A program made the position numbers and the translations under genes. DNA of 64,000 nucleotides. Source: CAVRTM01 sp963696105. GTDB taxonomy: Bacteria; Actinomycetota; Actinomycetes; Actinomycetales; Dermatophilaceae. Below, in pieces: positions 36,976 to 46,151 of the stretch. The notes under the pieces are model-generated. The model ran no database searches. It saw only the letters and a list, made by a program, of their open reading frames with translations, and was not told the origin of the DNA. The DNA is taken from contig CAVOIP010000004.1 in the NCBI GenBank assembly GCA_963696105.1, positions 248,001-312,000 of the forward strand, given 5' to 3'. Every line of letters begins with the position of its first letter. Position 1 is the stretch's first letter.

Positions 36976-38958
36976 ATGTCCGGTGAGTCACTGTTTGCTG
37001 CCCTGGAACCCCTGCTGGAGCAGGTGAGCAAACCCATCCAGTACGTCGGCGGCGAGCTCAACTCGACCGTGAAGGACTGGAACTGCGCCGGCTTCGGTCC
37101 CGCAGGGGAGGAGCTGACCACCCGCTGGGCGCTGATGTATCCCGACGCGTACGAGGTCGGCGTCCCCAACCAGGGCGTGATGATCCTGTACGAGGTCCTC
37201 AACGAGCGCCCCGACGCGCTGGCCGAGCGGTCCTACGCGGTGTGGTCCGACATGGAGGCCCTGCTGCGGGAGCACGGCGTCCCGCAGTTCACCGTCGACG
37301 GCCACCGCAGCGTGCGCGACTTCGACGTGTTCGGCCTCTCGTTCTCCACCGAGCTCGGCTACACCAACATGCTCACCGCGCTCGACCTGGCCGGCATCCC
37401 CCTGCACGCCCGCGACCGGGGCCTCGAGGACCCGATCGTCATCGCCGGCGGACACGCCGCGTTCAACCCCGAGCCGATCGCCGACTTCCTCGACGCCGCG
37501 ATCATCGGTGACGGCGAGCAGGCGGTGCTGGAGGTCACCGACATCATCAGCGACTGGAAGGCCTCGGGGCGACCGGGTGGTCGCGAAGAGCTGCTGATGC
37601 GGCTCGCCCGCACCGGCGGCGTCTACGTCCCGGCGTTCTACACGGTGGACTACCTGCCCGACGGCCGGATCCAGCGCGTCGTCCCGTCCGCGCCCGGGGT
37701 CCCGTGGCGCGTGTCGAAGCACACCGTGATGGACCTGGACGCGTGGCCCTACCCCAAGCAGCCCCTCGTGCCGCTGGCCGAGTCCGTCCACGAGCGCATG
37801 TCGGTCGAGATCTTCCGCGGCTGCACCCGCGGCTGCCGGTTCTGCCAGGCGGGCATGATCACCCGACCGGTGCGCGAGCGCTCCATCACCGGCATCGGCG
37901 AGATGGTCGAGCGCGGGCTGGCCGCCACCGGCTTCGAGGAGGTCGGCCTGCTCTCCCTCTCCAGCGCCGACCACTCCGAGATCGCCGACATCGCCAAGGG
38001 CCTCGCCGACCGCTACGAGGGCACCCAGACCGGCCTCTCGCTGCCCTCGACCCGCGTCGACGCGTTCAACATCGACCTCGCCAACGAGCTGACCCGCGGC
38101 GGCCGCCGCTCGGGCCTGACGTTCGCCCCGGAGGGCGGGTCGGAGCGCATCCGCCAGGTGATCAACAAGATGGTCACCGAGGACGACCTCATCAACACCG
38201 TCGCGGCCGCCTACTCGGCCGGCTGGCGCCAGGTCAAGCTGTACTTCATGTGCGGGCTGCCGACGGAGACCGACGAGGACGTGCTGCAGATCGCCGAGCT
38301 CGCCAAGCGGGTCATCGAGACCGGCCGCCGCATCAGCGGCAAGCGCGACATCCGCTGCACCGTCTCGATCGGGGGCTTCGTCCCCAAGCCGCACACGCCG
38401 TTCCAGTGGGTCGGCCAGCTCGGCGCCGAGGAGACGGACGCGCGCCTGGCCAAGCTGCGCGAGGCGATCAAGTCCGACAAGCGCTACGGCTCGGCCATCG
38501 GCTTCCGCTACCACGACGGCCAGCCCGGCATCGTGGAGGGACTGCTCTCCCGCGGCGACCGCCGGGTCGGGAAGGTCATCGAGGCGGTGTGGCGCGACGG
38601 TGGCCGGTTCGACGGGTGGAGTGAGCACTTCTCCTACGAGCGCTGGATGCGCTGCGCGGCCGAGGTCTTCGAAGGGGGGCCGGTCGACGTCGCCTGGTAC
38701 ACCACCCGCGAGCGCGAGCAGTCCGAGGTCCTGCCCTGGGACCACCTCGACTCCGGGCTGGACAAGGAGTGGCTCTGGGACGACTGGCAGGACGCCCTCA
38801 CCCAGACCGAGGTCGACGACTGCCGCTGGACGCCCTGCTTCGACTGCGGGGTGTGCCCGCAGATGGGCACCCAGATCGAGGTCGGTCCCACCGGCAAGAC
38901 GCTGCTGCCCCTCACCGTCGTGGGCGCCGGCCGCGACCAGCTCCTGGAGTCCCCCTGA
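36976..38958 (+). CDS. TIGR03960-type B12-binding-domain radical SAM protein
   Basis: A 660-residue radical SAM enzyme. A Rossmann-type B12-binding-like domain (about 50-200) precedes the cluster motif C283-x3-C287-x2-C290 (RGCTRGCRFCQAG). SAM-domain features include LLSLSSADHSEIADI and GLTFAPEGGSERIRQVIN. A Cys-rich C-terminus (WTPCFDCGVCPQMG) follows. In actinobacteria this family sits immediately before the DUF2344 gene and RNase E, as here. A role in rRNA/tRNA or ribosomal-protein modification is suspected but not established, to my knowledge. It is intact. Confidence 0.9.
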   Translation: MSGESLFAALEPLLEQVSKPIQYVGGELNSTVKDWNCAGFGPAGEELTTRWALMYPDAYEVGVPNQGVMILYEVLNERPDALAERSYAVWSDMEALLREHGVPQFTVDGHRSVRDFDVFGLSFSTELGYTNMLTALDLAGIPLHARDRGLEDPIVIAGGHAAFNPEPIADFLDAAIIGDGEQAVLEVTDIISDWKASGRPGGREELLMRLARTGGVYVPAFYTVDYLPDGRIQRVVPSAPGVPWRVSKHTVMDLDAWPYPKQPLVPLAESVHERMSVEIFRGCTRGCRFCQAGMITRPVRERSITGIGEMVERGLAATGFEEVGLLSLSSADHSEIADIAKGLADRYEGTQTGLSLPSTRVDAFNIDLANELTRGGRRSGLTFAPEGGSERIRQVINKMVTEDDLINTVAAAYSAGWRQVKLYFMCGLPTETDEDVLQIAELAKRVIETGRRISGKRDIRCTVSIGGFVPKPHTPFQWVGQLGAEETDARLAKLREAIKSDKRYGSAIGFRYHDGQPGIVEGLLSRGDRRVGKVIEAVWRDGGRFDGWSEHFSYERWMRCAAEVFEGGPVDVAWYTTREREQSEVLPWDHLDSGLDKEWLWDDWQDALTQTEVDDCRWTPCFDCGVCPQMGTQIEVGPTGKTLLPLTVVGAGRDQLLESP

Positions 38959-39053
38959 CGCTGGGGCCCGCGCCCGCCACCGGTCCGGACCCCCTCGGTA
39001 CGGCGACCCGCCTGGCCGCCTGCGGGCAGGCGGCGGCGTCCTCGGCGTACGTC

Positions 39054-39495
39054 GTGCGGCAGGCGACGTCGGCCGACCTGCCGGCGCTGACCGCGCTGCG
39101 TGCCGCCTGGGGCACCTCGCAGGGCCGCTCCGCCGGTGCCGAGCGGTGACCTCGGCGAGCGGCTGCGCCGGTGGTGGGAGCGCCAGGGCGGCCTGCGCGC
39201 CGCCTGGCTGGCGACGGAGGGGGAGCGCCCGCTGGGGATGGTCAACCTGGCGGTGTTCGAGCGGATGCCGCACGAGGGGGCGCCCGACGCGCGGTGGGCC
39301 TACCTGGGCAACCTGTGGGTCGAGCCGGACCGGCGCCGGCGGGGCGTGGCGTCGGCGCTGGTGACCGCGGCGGTGGACTGGGCCCGCGCCGAGGCGATGG
39401 AGCGGGTGGTGCTCAACCCCAGCGAGATGTCGCGCCCGCTCTACCAGGGGTTCGGGTTCCGCCCGGCCGACGACCTGATGCGCCTGGACCTCTGA
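39054..39495 (+). pseudogene. GNAT acetyltransferase, one frameshift
   Basis: The N-terminal frame reads VRQATSADLPALTALRAAW and leaves frame near 39110-39140. The rest (GERLRRWWERQGG, ARWAYLGNLWVEPDRRRRGV, ASALVTAAVDWARAEAM) carries the acetyl-CoA motif RRRRGVASAL and the C-terminal LYQGFGFRP. It is a small GNAT of about 145 residues. It is inserted between the radical SAM gene and its DUF2344 partner. Substrate unknown. Confidence 0.7.
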
Positions 39496-39545
39496 GGGCG
39501 CGCACGATCGCCCCTGCGGGTTTCGGCGCGCGACGGTGGTCCTTG

Positions 39546-39551
39546 TAGGTT
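39546..39551 (+). promoter_or_regulatory. Leaderless -10 element (TAGGTT) of the DUF2344 gene
   Basis: TAGGTT, six bases (CCTCCC), then ATG 39558. Confidence 0.5.
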
Positions 39552-39557
39552 CCTCCC

Positions 39558-40304
39558 ATGGCGCGCACCCCCGAAGGACCACCTCCGCCCCCGGCGGTGC
39601 AGAAGCTGCGCGTCCGCTACGCCAAGCGGGGCCGGCTGCGCTTCTCCTCGACCCGCGACTTCCAGCGGGCGCTGGAGCGGGCGCTGCGCCGGGCCGCCGT
39701 GCCGATGGCCTTCTCGGCCGGCTTCCACCCGCACCCCAAGATCTCCTACGCCAACGCCGCGCCGACCGGCACGGCCAGCGAGGCCGAGTACGTCGAGATC
39801 TCGGTGACCCACCGGGTGGACCCCGACAGCCTGCGCGAGGCGCTGGACGAGGCGCTGCCGGCCGGCCTGGACGTCCTCCAGGTGGTCGAGGCCACGCCGG
39901 GCGCGCTGGCCGACCGGCTGCAGGCCAGCGACTGGGTGATGGAGTTCCGCGGCATGCCGGTGCAGCCCCTGGAGGAGGCGGCGCAGGCTCTGCTGCAGCG
40001 GGAGGAGGTGCAGGTCACGCGCATGATGAAGAGCGGTCCCCGCACGTTCGACGTCCGATCCGCCGTCGTGTCGCTGAGCGCTTCGGCCGTCGAGGACGAC
40101 TCGTGTGCGATACTGAGGGCGGTCGTACGGCACACCACACCGGCCGTGCGCCCCGACGATGTTCTGACCGCGCTGCACGCAGTTGCCGCGCTCGCGCCGC
40201 CGACACCACCCCTGGTGACTCGGCTGGCGCAGGGGCCGCTGCGAACTGCAACCGCGACGGTGGCTGATCCTCTGGCCGCCGACCAGGACGCCGACGGCAT
40301 CTGA
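39558..40304 (+). CDS. DUF2344 / TIGR03936 radical SAM-linked protein
   Basis: A 248-residue protein with the family core LRVRYAKRGRLRFSSTRDFQ, ERALRRAAVPMAFSAGFHPH and PKISYANAAPTGTASEAEYV. In other bacteria this domain is fused to, or encoded next to, the TIGR03960 radical SAM protein, so the two very likely act in one reaction. The C-terminal 70 residues are variable. It is transcribed from its own leaderless promoter and lies directly upstream of the RNase E/G gene. Confidence 0.88.
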   Translation: MARTPEGPPPPPAVQKLRVRYAKRGRLRFSSTRDFQRALERALRRAAVPMAFSAGFHPHPKISYANAAPTGTASEAEYVEISVTHRVDPDSLREALDEALPAGLDVLQVVEATPGALADRLQASDWVMEFRGMPVQPLEEAAQALLQREEVQVTRMMKSGPRTFDVRSAVVSLSASAVEDDSCAILRAVVRHTTPAVRPDDVLTALHAVAALAPPTPPLVTRLAQGPLRTATATVADPLAADQDADGI

Positions 40305-40468
40305 AGGCAGGTGACGCGCCTAGCCGCGCGAGCCGCCTGAGATGTAGCAAGACGACTTCCGCCTCGCCCGCGTCCAGCGGGGAGACGACGCAACCGCACA
40401 CCATGCGGGCGACGGGGGCTCATCCGGCCCAGGTGTGGCCTCGCCCCGTGGATGACGGGAGGAGCCGC
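40305..40468 (+). other. 5' leader region of the RNase E/G gene
   Basis: The 164 bp between the DUF2344 stop and the rne ATG are GC-rich and contain complementary patches, but I find no conserved element I can name. RNase E mRNAs are often autoregulated through their leaders in other bacteria; that is only a hint here. Confidence 0.3.
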
Positions 40469-43400
40469 ATGGCTTCCAACGACGACACGACCACCGAGCT
40501 GTTCACCACCGAGCCGGCACCCGCCCCCGGCGCCGATGCCGCCGAGGCCAACGGCGCCGCCGCACCGCAGGCCGAGGCCCCGGTGAAACGAGCCGCCCGC
40601 AAGCGGGCCCCGCGCAAGGCGACCGCCGCCAGGACCACGCCGGCCCACCACGACGCCGAGCCGGTCGCCGGCTCCGCGCCCACCTCCGGGGGCACGGACG
40701 CCGCGGCCACCGACTCCGTGCACGCACCCGCCGTGGCGGGCACGGAGAGCCCGGCCGCAGCGAGCCCGGGAACCCCGGACGCCACAGACACCCCGGAGGC
40801 CGCGCCGGCTCCGGCCAAGAAGGCGGCGCGCAAGCGCGCACCCCGCAAGGCCACCGCGAAGAAGACGGCCGTTCCGCCGCCGGCCGAGGCCGCTGCCGCG
40901 CCCGCCGACGAGGTCCAGCCGCCCGCTGCGGACGCGACGGAGGAGACGCCGGCCGCCGACGCGTCCACCCCCGCCGACGCGTCCACCCCCGTCGCCGAGG
41001 CCGTCGTCGAGCCCACGGTCGACGCCGACGCCGTGCCGGCGGGCGAGCCCGCCACCGAGCCCGAGGTTGCACCGGAGCCTGAGCCGCAGCCGGCCTCCGC
41101 TCCGATCGGTCTCGGCCTGCTGTTCCAGGCACCCGACCCCGCCGCGGCGCCCCGCCGTCGCCGGGCGACCGCGCCCGCGTCGGCCCCCGCCGTCAGTGCG
41201 GGCGTCCCGGCTCCCGCGGCCGACACGCAAGGTCAGGACGAGGCTCGCCGTACCCCTCCGCAGGCCGAGGAGGACGGCAGCGACGCCGACAGCGACGGCG
41301 AGGGCGGTGGACGCCGTCGGCGCCGCCGGGGCGGCAAGGGCCGCCGCAGCCGGGCGAGCGACGCCACGGACCTGGACGAGGCCACCGCTGACCGCGAGGA
41401 CGCGGCGCCGCGCGAGGAGACCTCCGAGGACTCCTCCACAGCCGGCGAGGACACCGCCGAGGACACGGACGAGAACGACGGCGGCACCAGCCGGCGCCGC
41501 ACGAGGCGCCGTCGCCGCGGCGCTGCGTCCACCGACAACGAGGAGCAGCAGCCCGGTGTCGTGACGCGCGTCCGGGAGCCCCGCAAGGACCGCGACGAGG
41601 TCACCAGCGTCAAGGGGTCCACCCGGCTCGAGGCCAAGAAGCAGCGACGCCGCGAGGGCCGCGAGGCCGGCCGTCGCCGCACGATCATCACCGAGGCCGA
41701 GTTCCTGGCCCGCCGCGAGAGCGTCGAGCGGGTCATGGTCGTCCGCAACAAGGAGGACCGCACCCAGATCGCGGTGCTCGAGGACAACGTGCTCGTCGAG
41801 CACTACGTCTCCCGCGAGAGCAACGTGTCGATGGCCGGCAACGTCTACCTCGGCCGGATCCAGAACGTCCTGCCCAGCATGGAGGCCGCGTTCGTCGACA
41901 TCGGCAAGGGCCGCAACGCCGTGCTCTACGCCGGTGAGGTCAACTGGGACGCCGCCGGCCTGGCGAACAACAAGGCCAAGCGGATCGAGAACGCCCTCAG
42001 CTCCGGTGACTCCGTCCTCGTGCAGGTCACCAAGGACCCGATCGGTCACAAGGGCGCCCGGCTGACCTCGCAGATCTCGCTGCCCGGCCGCTACCTGGTC
42101 TACGTGCCGGACGGCAACATGACCGGCATCTCCCGCAAGCTGCCTGACACCGAGCGCGCGCGCCTGAAGAAGATCCTGCGCGAGGTCGTCCCCGAGAACG
42201 CCGGCGTGATCGTGCGCACGGCCGCCGAGGGCGCCAGCGAGGAGGAGCTGCGGGCCGACGTCGCGCGGCTGACCGCCGCGTGGGAGGACATCAAGACCAA
42301 GGCCGCCTCGACCCAGACCAAGGCCCCGAGCCTGCTGCACGGCGAGCCCGACCTGACCGTGCGGGTGATCCGCGACGTCTTCAACGAGGACTTCGCCAGC
42401 CTGGTGGTGGCGGGCGAGCCGGCCTGGTCGCAGGTGTCGGGCTACGTCGGCTCGGTGGCCCCCGACCTCGCCGACCGGGTCACCCGGTGGACCGGCGAGC
42501 AGGACCTGTTCACGCACTACCGGGTCGATGAGCAGATCGCCAAGGCGATGGACCGCAAGGTCTGGCTGCCCTCCGGCGGCTCGCTGGTCATCGACCGGAC
42601 CGAGGCCATGACCGTGGTCGACGTCAACACCGGCAAGTTCGTCGGCTCCGGTGGCAACCTCGAGGAGACGGTCACCAAGAACAACATCGAGGCGGCCGAG
42701 GAGGTCGTCCGCCAGCTCCGGCTGCGCGACATCGGCGGCATCATCGTCATCGACTTCATCGACATGGTGCTGGAGAGCAACCGCGACCTGGTCGTACGAC
42801 GCCTGCTGGAGTGCCTGGGCCGTGACCGGACCAAGCACCAGGTCGCTGAGGTGACCTCCCTCGGACTGGTCCAGATGACCCGCAAGCGCGTCGGCAGCGG
42901 CCTGATCGAGGTCTTCTCCGAGCAGTGCGAGCACTGCAACGGGCGTGGCTTCATCATCCACGCCGACCCGGTCGACCGGCCCGCCGACAACGGCGGCCGC
43001 AGCGACAACGGCAACCGCGGGAACGACCACCACCGCGGTGGCGAGAACGGCAACCGGGGCGACAGCGGCTCTGGCGACAACGGGTCCGGTGACGGCGGCC
43101 GCGGGTCGCGCAGCCGCCGGGGCCGCGGTGGCCGCGACCAGGGCCAGCCCTCCCCGGCCGAGTCCGTCTCGACCGTGCCCAGCACCCCCAGCGGTCCGAC
43201 GCCGGCCCAGATCGCGGCGGCGGCCCACCAGGCGGCGCTGCTCGCCAGCCAGGCGGTCTCGGTCGACGAGGCGCTCACCGAGGACATCGAGCCGACTCCC
43301 GGCGCGCAGCCGCAGGCGGCCGAGGTCGTCGCCGCGTCAGGCGATGGGAGCCCCGTGCTCGACCTCACGACCGAGCCGGTGAAGGACGCCGAGCCCGCGC

Positions 43401-43669
43401 AGCAGGCTCAGCCGGTGAAGGACGCCGAGCCCGCGCAGCAGGCTGAGCCGGTGAAGGAGGCTGTGCCGGCACAGCAGCCTGAGCCTGACCACCAGGCCCA
43501 GGCCGAGCCTGACCGCAAGCCCCAGTCCGAGCAGGAGGCTCCGGCCCAGCCGGCTCCCCGCGGGCGCCGCAAGCGCGCCCGCGTCGTGGCGCCGGCCGGC
43601 CCTCCCGGCGCCTCGACCGCCACCCCGGTCGGCGAGTTTGCTGACCAGGGGAACGACCACGTAGTCTGA
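40469..43669 (+). CDS. rne: Ribonuclease E/G
   Basis: A 1066-residue RNase E/G with a central catalytic core and long disordered ends, the mycobacterial-type layout. The N-terminal 400 residues are Ala/Pro/Glu-rich, with two copies of a basic AARKRAPRKATA unit resembling histone-H1/AT-hook repeats. The core starts near residue 405 with the S1 region (VYLGRIQNVLPSMEAAFVDIG) and continues with the DNase-I-like catalytic domain (MTVVDVNTGKFVG, GGIIVIDFIDM). It ends with the zinc-link motif CEHCNGRGF (C820/C823). A Gly/Asn-rich region and a PVKDAEPAQQ repeat follow. ATG 40469 has GGGAGGAG upstream. Confidence 0.95.
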   Translation: MASNDDTTTELFTTEPAPAPGADAAEANGAAAPQAEAPVKRAARKRAPRKATAARTTPAHHDAEPVAGSAPTSGGTDAAATDSVHAPAVAGTESPAAASPGTPDATDTPEAAPAPAKKAARKRAPRKATAKKTAVPPPAEAAAAPADEVQPPAADATEETPAADASTPADASTPVAEAVVEPTVDADAVPAGEPATEPEVAPEPEPQPASAPIGLGLLFQAPDPAAAPRRRRATAPASAPAVSAGVPAPAADTQGQDEARRTPPQAEEDGSDADSDGEGGGRRRRRRGGKGRRSRASDATDLDEATADREDAAPREETSEDSSTAGEDTAEDTDENDGGTSRRRTRRRRRGAASTDNEEQQPGVVTRVREPRKDRDEVTSVKGSTRLEAKKQRRREGREAGRRRTIITEAEFLARRESVERVMVVRNKEDRTQIAVLEDNVLVEHYVSRESNVSMAGNVYLGRIQNVLPSMEAAFVDIGKGRNAVLYAGEVNWDAAGLANNKAKRIENALSSGDSVLVQVTKDPIGHKGARLTSQISLPGRYLVYVPDGNMTGISRKLPDTERARLKKILREVVPENAGVIVRTAAEGASEEELRADVARLTAAWEDIKTKAASTQTKAPSLLHGEPDLTVRVIRDVFNEDFASLVVAGEPAWSQVSGYVGSVAPDLADRVTRWTGEQDLFTHYRVDEQIAKAMDRKVWLPSGGSLVIDRTEAMTVVDVNTGKFVGSGGNLEETVTKNNIEAAEEVVRQLRLRDIGGIIVIDFIDMVLESNRDLVVRRLLECLGRDRTKHQVAEVTSLGLVQMTRKRVGSGLIEVFSEQCEHCNGRGFIIHADPVDRPADNGGRSDNGNRGNDHHRGGENGNRGDSGSGDNGSGDGGRGSRSRRGRGGRDQGQPSPAESVSTVPSTPSGPTPAQIAAAAHQAALLASQAVSVDEALTEDIEPTPGAQPQAAEVVAASGDGSPVLDLTTEPVKDAEPAQQAQPVKDAEPAQQAEPVKEAVPAQQPEPDHQAQAEPDRKPQSEQEAPAQPAPRGRRKRARVVAPAGPPGASTATPVGEFADQGNDHVV

Positions 43670-43756
43670 TCCCTCGGTGCGCCCACCGTGCTCGTGTTGA
43701 CGGGCCGGTTTCGAGAGTCGCATCCCACCCGTACGACCTAAGAGAGTGAGCTCAAC

Positions 43757-44065
43757 GTGTACGCGATCGTTCGCGCTGGCGGCCGACAGGAGAAGGTGTC
43801 CGTCGGAGACGTCCTCATCATCGACAAGGTGAACGGTGAGGCCGGCGACAGCATCGACCTCACGCCGCTCCTGCTCGTCGATGGCTCCACCGTGACCAGC
43901 GACGCGGGCAAGCTCGCCAAGGCCACCGTGACCGCCGAGGTGGTCAAGCCCACCAAGGGCCCCAAGATCACCATCATGAAGTACAAGAACAAGACCGGCT
44001 ACAAGAAGCGTCAGGGTCACCGTCAGCACTCGACGCAGATCAAGGTCACCGCGATCGAGGCCTGA
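43757..44065 (+). CDS. rplU: Ribosomal protein bL21
   Basis: A 102-residue bL21: [19 protein letters not shown], then [20 protein letters not shown] and the typical [16 protein letters not shown] end. GTG 43757 is the start. It is the first gene of rplU-rpmA, 55 bp before rpmA. A TTGACG box at 43697-43702 could be a -35 element, with a poorly matched -10 about 17 bases on. Confidence 0.97.
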   Translation: MYAIVRAGGRQEKVSVGDVLIIDKVNGEAGDSIDLTPLLLVDGSTVTSDAGKLAKATVTAEVVKPTKGPKITIMKYKNKTGYKKRQGHRQHSTQIKVTAIEA

Positions 44066-44120
44066 GCCTCCACCCGCAGTCCTCATCTGACAGCCACGAG
44101 AAACCAAGGTAGGCACTGAC

Positions 44121-44393
44121 ATGGCACACAAGAAGGGTGCATCCTCGACGCGCAACGGGCGCGACTCGAATGCACAGTTCCTCGGCGTCAAGCGCTTCGG
44201 CGGCCAGGCCGTCAACGCTGGCGAGATCCTCGTCCGCCAGCGCGGGACCCACTTCCACCCCGGCGAGGGCGTCGGCCGTGGCGGCGACGACACGCTGTTC
44301 GCGCTGGTCGCGGGCGCGGTGAAGTTCGGCACCAAGCGCGGTCGCAAGACCGTCAACATCATCCAGCCCGAAACGGTCTCCGAGACCGTCTGA
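44121..44393 (+). CDS. rpmA: Ribosomal protein bL27
   Basis: A 90-residue bL27 starting [20 protein letters not shown], with [21 protein letters not shown] and [13 protein letters not shown]. The N-terminal tail that reaches the peptidyl transferase centre is complete; there is no cleaved extension of the Firmicute type. AAGGTAGG lies upstream. A strong terminator follows 22 bp after the stop. Confidence 0.97.
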   Translation: MAHKKGASSTRNGRDSNAQFLGVKRFGGQAVNAGEILVRQRGTHFHPGEGVGRGGDDTLFALVAGAVKFGTKRGRKTVNIIQPETVSETV

Positions 44394-44415
44394 CGGCGAC
44401 GCATCACACCTCGAG

Positions 44416-44461
44416 CGCGAGGGGGTTGGGCCTTCCAGGGCCCACCCCCTCGCGTGTTTTT
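44416..44461 (+). terminator. Intrinsic terminator after rpmA
   Basis: CGCGAGGGGGTTGGGCC at 44416-44432 pairs with GGCCCACCCCCTCGCG, ending at 44454, with one bulged base and a short loop. A TTTTT tract follows at 44457-44461. It is the clearest intrinsic terminator in the window. Confidence 0.9.
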
Positions 44462-44529
44462 GCTGTAACGACGGGCACGCGCCGGAAGTCCCGGGAGGGA
44501 CGGCGAGCCCATGGATGGAGACTCAACTG

Positions 44530-46077
44530 ATGGCCAGCTTCGTTGACCGCGTGGTCCTGCACGTCGCCGCCGGTGACGGTGGCCACGGAGTGGCCTCGGT
44601 GCGCCGCGAGAAGTTCAAGCCGCTCGGCGGCCCTGATGGCGGCAACGGTGGTCGCGGCGGCAACGTCGAGCTGTACGTCGACCCGCAGGCCACCACGTTG
44701 CTGGACTACCACCACAGCCCGCACCGCAAGGCCACGAACGGACAGCCCGGCGGCGGCGACGACTGCAACGGTGCCGACGGTGGGGACCTGGTCCTGCCGG
44801 TGCCGGCGGGCACGGTCGTCAAGCGCCCCGACGGTGAGGTCCTCGCCGACCTCGTCACGCCGGGGGAGACCTACGTGGTCGCGCGCGGCGGCCGCGGCGG
44901 CCTGGGCAACCGGGCGCTGTCCTCCCGGCGGCGCAAGGCGCCGGGGTTCGCGCTGCTCGGCGAGCCCGGCGACGCCCTCGACGTCGTCCTGGAGCTGAAG
45001 TCGCTGGCCGACGTGGCCCTGATCGGCTACCCGTCCGCCGGCAAGTCCAGCCTGGTCGCGGTGCTCAGCGCCGCCCGGCCCAAGATCGCCGACTACCCGT
45101 TCACCACCCTCGTGCCCAACCTGGGCGTCGTCACGGCCGGCGAGCAGCGGTTCACCGTCGCCGACGTCCCCGGTCTGATCCCCGGGGCGAGCGAGGGCAA
45201 GGGCCTGGGCCTGGAGTTCCTGCGCCACGTCGAGCGCTGCTCGGTCCTGGTGCACGTCATCGACTGCGCGACGCTGGAGCCGGACCGCGACCCCCTCAGC
45301 GACCTCGACGTGATCGAGCGCGAGCTTGCGCAGTACGTGCCCGACGACACCCTGGGCGGCCGGCCGATCTCCGACCGCACCCGGATGATCGTCCTCAACA
45401 AGGCTGACGTGCCGGAGGCGCGCGAGCTCGCCGAGATGGTCAAGCCCGACCTGGAGGCCCGCGGCCTCGAGGTGTTCATCGTCTCGGCCGTCGCCCGCAC
45501 CGGCCTGCGCGAGCTGACGTTCGCGATGGCCCGCCACGTCACCGAGGCCCGGGCTGCCCTCGAGGTGGTCGTCCCGCCGCGGATCGTCCTGCGCCCGAAG
45601 GCCGTCGACGACAGCGGCTTCGTCGTCAAGCGCGAGAACACCCCCGACGGCGAGGTCTTCCGCATCGTCGGTGACCGCCCCACCCGGTGGGTGCACCAGA
45701 CCGACTTCTCCAACGACGAGGCCGTCGGCTACCTCGCCGACCGCCTGGCCCGGGCCGGGGTGGAGGAGGCGCTGTTCAAGGCCGGTGCCGTCGCCGGGGC
45801 CACGGTCGTCATCGGCAGCGCCGACAACGCCGTCGTGTTCGACTGGGAGCCGACCATGTCCGCGGGCGCGGAGCTGCTCACCGGCCCCCGCGGCTCGGAC
45901 GTGCGGCTGGACAACCTGCACCGTCCGACCCGCGAGGAGAAGCGCTCGGACTACGCCGACCGCCGGGCTTCCCGTACGGCGGCGCGCGAGGACCTCGCGG
46001 CCGAGCGCCGCGCGGGTCACTGGGCCGTCGCGGCCCAGGAGGACGAAGAGGTGGAGCGGCAGCCGGAGGACGGCTGA
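44530..46077 (+). CDS. obgE: Obg family GTPase
   Basis: A 515-residue Obg/CgtA. The Gly-rich Obg fold spans residues 1-158 ([31 protein letters not shown]). The G domain has P-loop GYPSAGKSS from residue 166, [16 protein letters not shown] and NKADVPEA. The actinobacterial OCT domain (about 355-435, [18 protein letters not shown]) follows, with a charged tail. ATG 44530 with GGAG eight bases upstream gives the standard MASFVDRV start; an upstream in-frame ATG at 44515 is less likely. It acts in 50S assembly and stress response. Confidence 0.95.
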   Translation: MASFVDRVVLHVAAGDGGHGVASVRREKFKPLGGPDGGNGGRGGNVELYVDPQATTLLDYHHSPHRKATNGQPGGGDDCNGADGGDLVLPVPAGTVVKRPDGEVLADLVTPGETYVVARGGRGGLGNRALSSRRRKAPGFALLGEPGDALDVVLELKSLADVALIGYPSAGKSSLVAVLSAARPKIADYPFTTLVPNLGVVTAGEQRFTVADVPGLIPGASEGKGLGLEFLRHVERCSVLVHVIDCATLEPDRDPLSDLDVIERELAQYVPDDTLGGRPISDRTRMIVLNKADVPEARELAEMVKPDLEARGLEVFIVSAVARTGLRELTFAMARHVTEARAALEVVVPPRIVLRPKAVDDSGFVVKRENTPDGEVFRIVGDRPTRWVHQTDFSNDEAVGYLADRLARAGVEEALFKAGAVAGATVVIGSADNAVVFDWEPTMSAGAELLTGPRGSDVRLDNLHRPTREEKRSDYADRRASRTAAREDLAAERRAGHWAVAAQEDEEVERQPEDG

Positions 46078-46139
46078 GGACCGGACGGCCCCGTCCGGCC
46101 GGTGCGTGGACGCCGCCGGGGGCCCGGCGGTCCGCTCAC

Positions 46140-46145
46140 TAGACT
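46140..46145 (+). promoter_or_regulatory. Leaderless -10 element (TAGACT) of proB
   Basis: TAGACT, six bases (TCGGCC), then GTG 46152. Confidence 0.5.
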
Positions 46146-46151
46146 TCGGCC

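Noticed and set aside
36988..39582. 864-codon minus-strand frame over the radical SAM gene
   Set aside because: Antisense shadow; the sense protein has the Cys cluster motif and full length.
39746..43228. 1160-codon open frame antisense to rne
   Set aside because: High-GC codon bias opens the opposite strand; its translation is low-complexity and shows no motif, while the sense frame is RNase E.
46081..46098. Terminator after obgE
   Set aside because: The stem is only seven base pairs with a four-base loop and no T-tract, so it was not listed.
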